DNA of 64,000 nucleotides from Acidobacteriota bacterium (GTDB taxonomy: Bacteria; Acidobacteriota; Terriglobia; Acidiferrales; UBA7541): the NCBI GenBank assembly GCA_003225315.1, contig QHZD01000035.1, positions 1-64,000 on the forward strand. The letters run 5' to 3'. Under the pieces are notes generated by a model that did not search any database, had not been told where the DNA came from, and was given only the letters and a program-made list of their open reading frames with translations. Below are positions 58,120 through 64,000 of this stretch, one piece after another (the stretch's first letter is position 1; each line of letters begins with the position of its first letter). Both the position numbers and the translations under genes were made by a program.

Positions 58120-61100
58120 TCAATTGCCTTCGACGGGGGCGGTGGCAGGCTTGGGCGAAGCTTTGGAAGTTCTCGGCGCTTCCGGCTCGACGCCGCGCCA
58201 GCCTACGGGACGGCCGCTGACGGCTTCCTTCACGGAGCGGAAGAGCACCACGTACATCAACTGGCGATAGTAAAAGCGCTGCAGCAAGACGGGAATGAGC
58301 AGGGTCCAGTCTTCCTTGCGTTCCAGCACGAACGCCACCATGCACGTCAGTATGTCAATGAGCAAGAATCCAAGAAAGAAGAGCACGGATTTTTCGACGT
58401 CCGCGGCGGTCCAGAGTTGCGGCAGCCGCGTGACGCGGAATTGCGCGAGTGCCCAAAGCAACAGCGAGCCAAAGAACATCAGGTCGATAACCGGCGAAAT
58501 CAGCGGCAGGACAAGCTGGAATAAAAAGATGTTGGGCAGCGCGATCCAGCCGAGCGTTCCGTATTTTGGGCGCAGCAGCGTGTCGCCGTGCTTCCAGAAC
58601 GATTGCAGCGTGCCAAACGTCCAGCGGAAACGCTGGCGGATCAGTTGGCCGGCCGTTTCCGGAGCTTCGGTCCAGGCAATGGCCTCTTCGTCGTAGCTGA
58701 TGCGCCAGCCGAGGCGGCGGATGGCGATGGTCAAATCGGCGTCTTCCGCGACAGTGTCCGCCGTAATGCCTCCCGCAGTTTCGATGGCCTTCTTGCGCCA
58801 GGCGCCGAGCGCGCCCGGCACGACGGTGATGCAATTCAGCAGGTCGAAAGCGCGCTTCTCCATGTTCTGGCTGGTGATGTACTCGAGCGCTTGCCAGCGC
58901 GTGAGCCAGCGCGAGCGGTTGCCGACCTTGACGTTGCCGGCGACGGCGCCAACCTTGGGATCGGAAAAATGGCGAACGAGTTTGCTAATGGCGTCCGGTT
59001 CGATTTCCGTGTCGGCGTCGATGGTCACCACAATATCGGTGTCCGCCAACGACATGGCAAGATTCAGCGCCGCCGCTTTTCCGCGATTCACCTGATGGAT
59101 AATGCGAACGCGCGACTCGCGCGAGAAATTCTCGTCCAGCAGCTCGCGCGTTCGATCCGTCGAGCCGTCATTCACGACGATGATGCGCAACTCCTTCAGA
59201 TCGGACAGAAGGACGGACTCGACGGTTTGCACGATTACGCTCTGCTCATTATGCGCGGGGATCAGCACGGTGACGCTCGGAGGCGGATTCGACATCACGG
59301 CATGGTCCGGCCGAAGTTTTTCGATCAATGCGAGCAATCCGATAATCACGGCGCGCCCGCTGACCATCACAATGCCGAGAAAGAAGATAATGCCGATGAA
59401 GAACCGCGACCATTGAAACAGGGTGAAGATGAATCCGTCGGCACGAGCCTCGAAGCGCTCTTCCGGGGAAAGCAGGGGCATCACTTCGGCGCGCGTTTTT
59501 CCAATGAGGTCTGAAACGGAAACAAGGTGGTCGCCCTTCTTGCGTAATGCGTCGATGATTTGCGGAAGAGCCGCAACCGTCTGGGTGCGATCGCCGCCGC
59601 CGTCGTGGAGCAGGATGATATTGCCGTTGGCGGCCTGCCTGAGCACGCTGTCGACAATCTCTTGCGCTGGGATGGGCTTGCCGTTGCGCAGGCTCCAGTC
59701 GTCCGGATCGATCCGCTGGCCCACGATTAAATAGCCCATCTCCTGAGCAACGGGAAGTTGCGCCACTTCCTCCGAATACTCCGGCTGATGATCGATGCCG
59801 TAGGGAGGACGGAACAGAATCGTTTTGACGTCGAGGGTGCTTTCGATCAGCCGCTGCGTCAGGTTCAATTCCCAGCGGAGCTGGGTGTGCGAGATCTCGT
59901 CGAATTTCGGATGAGTGAATGTGTGATTGCCGATCTCGTGGCCCTCGGCGAATTCTCGCTTTAGGATATCCGGCCTCTTATTTGCCTGGTCGCCGATGAT
60001 AAAGAAAACTCCAGGCGCTTTCCTTTCCTTCAGGATGTCGAGAATCTTGGGCGTCCACTGCGGGTCGGGACCATCGTCGAAGGAGATGGCAATTTTCTTA
60101 TTCGCTCCGCCGAGGCGATCGATGTTGTAGGAAAGCGGGATGGCGTCGTAGGACTCTTCGGTGAAAAGATCGCTGCCCGCGTCGTACTCGAAGGAGCGCT
60201 TGCCGTGCTTCGGTATATCGGTAAAGTGCCAGATGTCGCCATCGCCTTCGAGGATCAAGTCCGGACCCGGCGGCAGATCGGCAAGTTTTTGCCGGGCGGC
60301 ATCGTCGGCGTGAGTCGCATCCCAGATTGGCCACATGGAAGTGTCTGAAGAACCCAGCCGCCACAGCGCCGTGCCTTGCACGCCCAATCGCTCGCTCGTC
60401 CGAAGCTCGTTGTAAGCGGTGACGGCGTCCAGCATCCACACCTGGTGCAGGTGGTTGTGCTCGTCATAGTAGGAATAGTGCGGATTCAGCGAATCGCTAT
60501 CGAATTCAACGTCGGTATCCGATTCCTCGACGTGCAGTAATGCTTCCTGGATGCTGTATTCTGCCGCGGCCTCGTGGTTCTTTTTGGGAGCAAGGGACCA
60601 ATCGTAAGCATAGTTCGCAATTCCCACGATGATCTTTTGCGGAGGAACGACGTCGAATACCTGGCGCAAGTTTTCGACAAACCAGTCCTGGGCGGCGATG
60701 GGACCGGGCGGAGAAGTCAGCCAGTGCTGGTCGTAGTTCATCAGCACGATCGCGTCGCATTCCTTGCCGAAGAATTCGTAATCATACGCGTCGTCGCGCG
60801 CCGGCAGAGCGATCATGAGTTTCAATCCGGCAGAGTGGAGCGCGGGCGCGAGCGTGGCGATGAATTCGCGGAAGTGCTCCTGGCTGGCGTCGGGAACTTC
60901 TTCAAAATCGACGACAATGCCTGCCTCGTGCGAATCAACGGCATACGCGGTGATGTCCCGCGCGAGATTCTGCCGCGCGGAAGGATTCGCAAGCATCTGC
61001 GCCATTTCCTTGATGCGCCACTCGACGCCGTCGTAGTTGTTGACGAGGCCCATCATCGGCAACTCGACCGGAGGATTCAGCGACTTCATCCACTGGTGCA

Positions 61101-61575
61101 GCTTGTCTTCTTTCAAAATCGAAATAGCCTCGGCCGGTGTGGCTTTCGCGGTGTATTGGCCGCGCTCGTAATCCACAATGGTCAGCGCGCCATCGGCAGA
61201 CACGGCGTGGAGCTGCTCGGGAATCAGCAAGTCGATGTCTTTGTAATGCTTCTTGAGAGAAGCCAGGCTGTTGGGATCCCAGCTCACCAAAAATGCAGCC
61301 CGAACGGGATCATAGCTTGCCGGGAGCTTTCCGATGTTCGCGACGCGGCGGCGGCGCCCTTCGCGTGTAAGTAGCTTCTTTTTCGATTTGACGGCGTGAT
61401 ACCCGGGCTTGGTGTCCGGCAGTAGACCTGCGGGCAGTTCCACGCTGACGGCGATGGTCACGAAAAAATAGGCGAGCAAAAGGGTCAGCAGGACGCCGGT
61501 GATTTCCATTACGCGCCGCGTGCGGCGCCAGCGCACACGCTCCGCGTCATAAAATATGGGACCGCGTTCCTTCAT
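58120..61575 (-). CDS. GH18-like / polysaccharide deacetylase / GT2 tri-domain membrane protein
   Basis: 1,151 residues from ATG 61575 (AAAGGTG upstream); TTG 61587 adds four. One N-terminal helix (ITGVLLTLLLAYFFVTIAVS) is followed by a GH18-like domain to about residue 450 (HEAGIVVDFEEVPDASQEHF keeps the D-x-E core). A NodB/CE4 domain follows (KIAISFDDGPDPQWTP, GNHTFTHPKF, ILFRPPYGID). Then a helix and a processive GT2 domain (SVTVLIPAHNEQSVIVQTVE, VVTIDADTEIEPDAI, VAEDADLTIAIRRLGW, RQRFRWTFGTLQSF) and terminal helices. It probably synthesises and deacetylates or trims an N-acetylglucosamine polymer, like PgaB/PgaC in one chain. Confidence 0.9.
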   Translation of the reverse strand: MKERGPIFYDAERVRWRRTRRVMEITGVLLTLLLAYFFVTIAVSVELPAGLLPDTKPGYHAVKSKKKLLTREGRRRRVANIGKLPASYDPVRAAFLVSWDPNSLASLKKHYKDIDLLIPEQLHAVSADGALTIVDYERGQYTAKATPAEAISILKEDKLHQWMKSLNPPVELPMMGLVNNYDGVEWRIKEMAQMLANPSARQNLARDITAYAVDSHEAGIVVDFEEVPDASQEHFREFIATLAPALHSAGLKLMIALPARDDAYDYEFFGKECDAIVLMNYDQHWLTSPPGPIAAQDWFVENLRQVFDVVPPQKIIVGIANYAYDWSLAPKKNHEAAAEYSIQEALLHVEESDTDVEFDSDSLNPHYSYYDEHNHLHQVWMLDAVTAYNELRTSERLGVQGTALWRLGSSDTSMWPIWDATHADDAARQKLADLPPGPDLILEGDGDIWHFTDIPKHGKRSFEYDAGSDLFTEESYDAIPLSYNIDRLGGANKKIAISFDDGPDPQWTPKILDILKERKAPGVFFIIGDQANKRPDILKREFAEGHEIGNHTFTHPKFDEISHTQLRWELNLTQRLIESTLDVKTILFRPPYGIDHQPEYSEEVAQLPVAQEMGYLIVGQRIDPDDWSLRNGKPIPAQEIVDSVLRQAANGNIILLHDGGGDRTQTVAALPQIIDALRKKGDHLVSVSDLIGKTRAEVMPLLSPEERFEARADGFIFTLFQWSRFFIGIIFFLGIVMVSGRAVIIGLLALIEKLRPDHAVMSNPPPSVTVLIPAHNEQSVIVQTVESVLLSDLKELRIIVVNDGSTDRTRELLDENFSRESRVRIIHQVNRGKAAALNLAMSLADTDIVVTIDADTEIEPDAISKLVRHFSDPKVGAVAGNVKVGNRSRWLTRWQALEYITSQNMEKRAFDLLNCITVVPGALGAWRKKAIETAGGITADTVAEDADLTIAIRRLGWRISYDEEAIAWTEAPETAGQLIRQRFRWTFGTLQSFWKHGDTLLRPKYGTLGWIALPNIFLFQLVLPLISPVIDLMFFGSLLLWALAQFRVTRLPQLWTAADVEKSVLFFLGFLLIDILTCMVAFVLERKEDWTLLIPVLLQRFYYRQLMYVVLFRSVKEAVSGRPVGWRGVEPEAPRTSKASPKPATAPVEGN

Positions 61576-61676
61576 GTCACCTTTCAAACGGCTGCGCGGC
61601 AGGCAAATCTACATCAGGCCAGGGCTGAGTCCGTCTGCGCGATTCCGTCTCCTCTATTGTAAGATGCGTGGCATTG

Positions 61677-63131
61677 ATGAAGCGAGTTTTCTCGAATTCC
61701 TTTGTGGCGTTAATTGCAGGTCTTTGCCTGCGGCTCTATTTCGTGCTGAAGTTCCCCGCCAATTCCAGCGACACGGTTCTTTACGAGCAAATCGCCACCA
61801 ACTGGCTAAAACACCACGTCTACGCCATGACCGTTAGCGGGGCGATCACGCCCGTTGATCTGCGCATGCCGGGTTATCCGGCGTTTCTTGCCATCCTCTA
61901 CGCGCTCACGGGCCGCACGAGTGAGGCCGCCCGCCTCTGGGTCATGTTGGCACAGGTCGGAGTGGATTTGCTTGCCTGCCTGGCGATTGCCAGGCTGGCG
62001 GCGCTTTTAGCCTGCGCCTCGGAAGATCCAGCGCCGAACAAGCGTGTGTTTTCTATCGCGCTGTGGCTCGCCGCGTTGTGTCCCTTTACCGCTAACTACA
62101 CCGCCGTGCCCCTGACCGAAGTGTTTGCAACTTTCTGGACCGCCCTGGCCTGCAATGCTTTCCTGGTAGCGTTGAGAAGAGTGCGGAAGCCGGATTTTCT
62201 ATTGAAGAGTACCCATCTTCGCCTGGGAAAAAGCGTCGAATACTCTGCGCTGGGTGGAGGATTGGTTGTCGGGCTGGGAACGCTTTTCCGCCCTGAAACA
62301 CCGCTGTTGCTCGTTGCAGTTGCCGTCAGTTTTGGCGGATTGTTTTTCCCGCGTGAAAATTTCCGCCGCTGGTTCTGGGTTTGCCTGGCCATGGCGCTCG
62401 GCTGCCTGATGATTCTTTCCCCGTGGGCGATTCGGAACATGATAACGCTGGGCGAACCGCAATTCCTCGCTCCAAAAAACTCGAATCTGCCGGGCGAGCT
62501 TGTGCCCTACGGCTTCATGGCCTGGGAAAAGACCTGGCTCTATCGCGTCCGGGATTGCTACCTGGTACCGTGGAAGCTGAACGAAGAAGCCATCAACGTC
62601 GAAGAAATTTCCGCCCGCGCCTTTGATACGCCGGAAGAAAAGCAGCGCGTCGCCGCCATTCTCGAACAATACAACAATGACTTGACGCTGACGCCGGAAG
62701 AAGACGCGGCGTTCGCGCAATTGGCGCGCGAGCGGACGGCGCGCCATCCTTTGCGAACGTATCTCAGGTTGCCCGCCGCGCGTGCCGCCGTCATCTGGTT
62801 TACGCCGCGCATTGAACTGCTGCCCGTTTCAGGGCACGTTTTTCCGCTGGCGCAAATGCGTGAGGATGATCCCGTCGATCAGGAAGTCACCATCCTGTTT
62901 TTTGTGTTGAATTTATTTTATGTGGGGCTGGGGGTGTGGGGCGCGGCGCGGCTTTGGTGCCTCAATCCTTCGATCCGGCCTGCGGTTGCTTTTCTGGCTC
63001 TATTCACAGTGATTCGCACCGCCTTTCTGACCACGCTTGAAACGCCCGAGCCGCGCTATGTTCTCGTTTGTTTTCCTGCGCTGATCGCGATGGGTGCGCA
63101 AGTTTTCGTTCGCCCTTCCGAGGAGCAATAG
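61677..63131 (+). CDS. GT39/ArnT-like membrane glycosyltransferase
   Basis: 484 residues from ATG 61677 (GTG 61668 adds three). About ten to eleven helices; the first loop has FVLKFPANSSDTVLYEQIATNW (given by its KFPANSSDTVLYEQIATNW part) and LRMPGYPAFLAILYALTG. This Asp/Glu-containing loop and Pro-Gly-Tyr motif are typical of PMT/ArnT-type enzymes that use polyprenyl-phosphate sugars. It is divergent from the fusion protein gene, with a roughly 100-base promoter region between. The acceptor is unknown. Confidence 0.8.
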   Translation: MKRVFSNSFVALIAGLCLRLYFVLKFPANSSDTVLYEQIATNWLKHHVYAMTVSGAITPVDLRMPGYPAFLAILYALTGRTSEAARLWVMLAQVGVDLLACLAIARLAALLACASEDPAPNKRVFSIALWLAALCPFTANYTAVPLTEVFATFWTALACNAFLVALRRVRKPDFLLKSTHLRLGKSVEYSALGGGLVVGLGTLFRPETPLLLVAVAVSFGGLFFPRENFRRWFWVCLAMALGCLMILSPWAIRNMITLGEPQFLAPKNSNLPGELVPYGFMAWEKTWLYRVRDCYLVPWKLNEEAINVEEISARAFDTPEEKQRVAAILEQYNNDLTLTPEEDAAFAQLARERTARHPLRTYLRLPAARAAVIWFTPRIELLPVSGHVFPLAQMREDDPVDQEVTILFFVLNLFYVGLGVWGAARLWCLNPSIRPAVAFLALFTVIRTAFLTTLETPEPRYVLVCFPALIAMGAQVFVRPSEEQ

Positions 63132-63153
63132 GACAGCATGCAACCCTGTGCCG

Positions 63154-64000
63154 TTATTTTTCCTCGAATGGTTCCGGATGAATGGTGACGCGGTAAATCT
63201 GCGGAAACCTTTCCTTCACGCGGTCTTCCAGCGCCGCGGTCACATCGTGGATTTGCGTGATGGGCAACTCGCTCCGCATCGTGCAATGGCACGAAACCAG
63301 GATGTGGTGCTCCACCTGGCGCACGCGCACGTCGTGGCAATTCACGAGCTCGCCGAATTCCAGCGGCAGCTTGTTCAAAAACTCCTCGATCGCCCGGGAA
63401 AGCTGCTTCATCTCTCCACCGCCGGTGTCCGGCGTGGCAATGTGCGTGCCCAGCGGCTCGATGTGGATATTGACTTCCACTTGCCCGTCTCGCAGCTCGC
63501 GAATTTTTTCTTCCAGTTCGGTAGCCTGGCGGTGCGCATCGCCCAGGCTCAAATGCTCGTCCACTTCCAGGTGCAGTTCGATAAAAAGTTGACCGTCCTG
63601 TTGCACCGCGGTCAGGTCATGAACGGCAAGGCCCATCTTCTGCGCTGCCGCACGAATCGCTTCAAAAAGATGTTCGCCCTGTGGAGCACGCGGCTCCGCG
63701 TGCACCATCACGTCCGAAGGAACGATTTCGCCGATGCGCTTTTCGATGGCGTCGCTTAAAGCATGCACTTGTTCGAGGCTCGCCGTCCTCGCAACGCTCA
63801 CCGTCGCATCCACGAAGTGGCGGTTGCCGGCGCGCCGCACGCGCACGCGATCGACGTCCAGCACCCCTTCCATGCGCGCGACAGCCTTGGCGATTTCCTG
63901 CTGCAAGCCCTGCGGCGCCGCGTCCAGCAAAGCATCCAGCGTGCGTCTGCCTAGTTGCGCGCCCACCCACAAAATTACGGCTGCCACTGTCAATCCCGCA
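63154..64000 (-). CDS. Cation diffusion facilitator, C-terminal cytoplasmic part (cut by edge)
   Basis: At least 282 residues are visible; the N-terminal membrane part lies beyond base 64000. The first visible segment (VILWVGAQLGRRTLDALLDA) is the end of helix 6 of a CDF protein. The rest is cytoplasmic metal-binding beta-alpha units in tandem: GVLDVDRVRVRRAGNRHFVD ... VHAEP, EVNIHIEPLGTH, and SCHCTMRSELPITQIHDVTA. Two or three such ZT-dimer-like repeats make a longer tail than usual. It likely exports Zn, Fe or Mn. It converges with the GT39-like gene, 22 bases apart. Confidence 0.88.
   Translation of the reverse strand, partial: AGLTVAAVILWVGAQLGRRTLDALLDAAPQGLQQEIAKAVARMEGVLDVDRVRVRRAGNRHFVDATVSVARTASLEQVHALSDAIEKRIGEIVPSDVMVHAEPRAPQGEHLFEAIRAAAQKMGLAVHDLTAVQQDGQLFIELHLEVDEHLSLGDAHRQATELEEKIRELRDGQVEVNIHIEPLGTHIATPDTGGGEMKQLSRAIEEFLNKLPLEFGELVNCHDVRVRQVEHHILVSCHCTMRSELPITQIHDVTAALEDRVKERFPQIYRVTIHPEPFEEK

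Overview
The window looks like chromosomal DNA from an Acidobacteriota bacterium (Terriglobia-like). This rests on gene content, not on a database search. The clues are an ADOP-type macrolide-exporter-like permease paired with a PadR regulator, an exopolysaccharide locus with FecR-like, PilZ/TonB and TPR/carbohydrate-binding proteins, hopanoid gene hpnB, and Tat-exported molybdenum hydroxylases. No rRNA is present; one tRNA (Asn) is intact.

Layout. 1-1155: left-truncated IS3-family element. 1.2-12 kb: surface-polysaccharide locus (frameshifted acyltransferase, GT9, methyltransferase, O-antigen ligase-like protein, initiating sugar transferase, FecR-like protein, double-PilZ/TonB fusion, TPR protein). 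12.08-21.99 kb: tRNA-Asn followed by a 9.84-kb island bounded by an exact 50-bp duplication of the tRNA 3' part. The island carries a copper/silver efflux set (small Cys-rich protein, cusC, cusB, cusA, small secreted protein, CDF-like transporter, MerR regulator, secreted protein), and I see no integrase in it. 22.2-29.6 kb: ADOP permease plus PadR, then an AttEFGH/Lol-like ABC system. 29.9-37.5 kb: sodium/solute symporter, GH31, GH13 and CBM9-like genes, probably for alpha-glucan use. 37.7-38.5 kb: crotonase.

38.6-45.9 kb is a cobalamin-uptake regulon: riboswitch, btuFCD, second riboswitch, btuB, a Dph6-like ATPase and a DUF6580-like membrane protein. 46-48.1 kb holds gatB and a peroxiredoxin whose peroxidatic Cys codon is an in-frame UGA, a good selenoprotein candidate. 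48.1-48.6 kb is noncoding with an unexplained repeat cluster. 48.6-61.6 kb is a run of minus-strand genes: glycine-zipper protein, panC, dinB-like, panB, hpnB, two Mo-hydroxylase large subunits flanking one 2Fe-2S subunit, and a GH18/deacetylase/GT2 fusion. The right end has a GT39-like membrane protein and the C-terminal part of a CDF transporter.

The points most worth following up are the UGA peroxiredoxin, the tRNA-bounded copper island without a recombinase, the PilZ-PilZ-TM-TonB fusion, and the repeat cluster at 48.35-48.49 kb.
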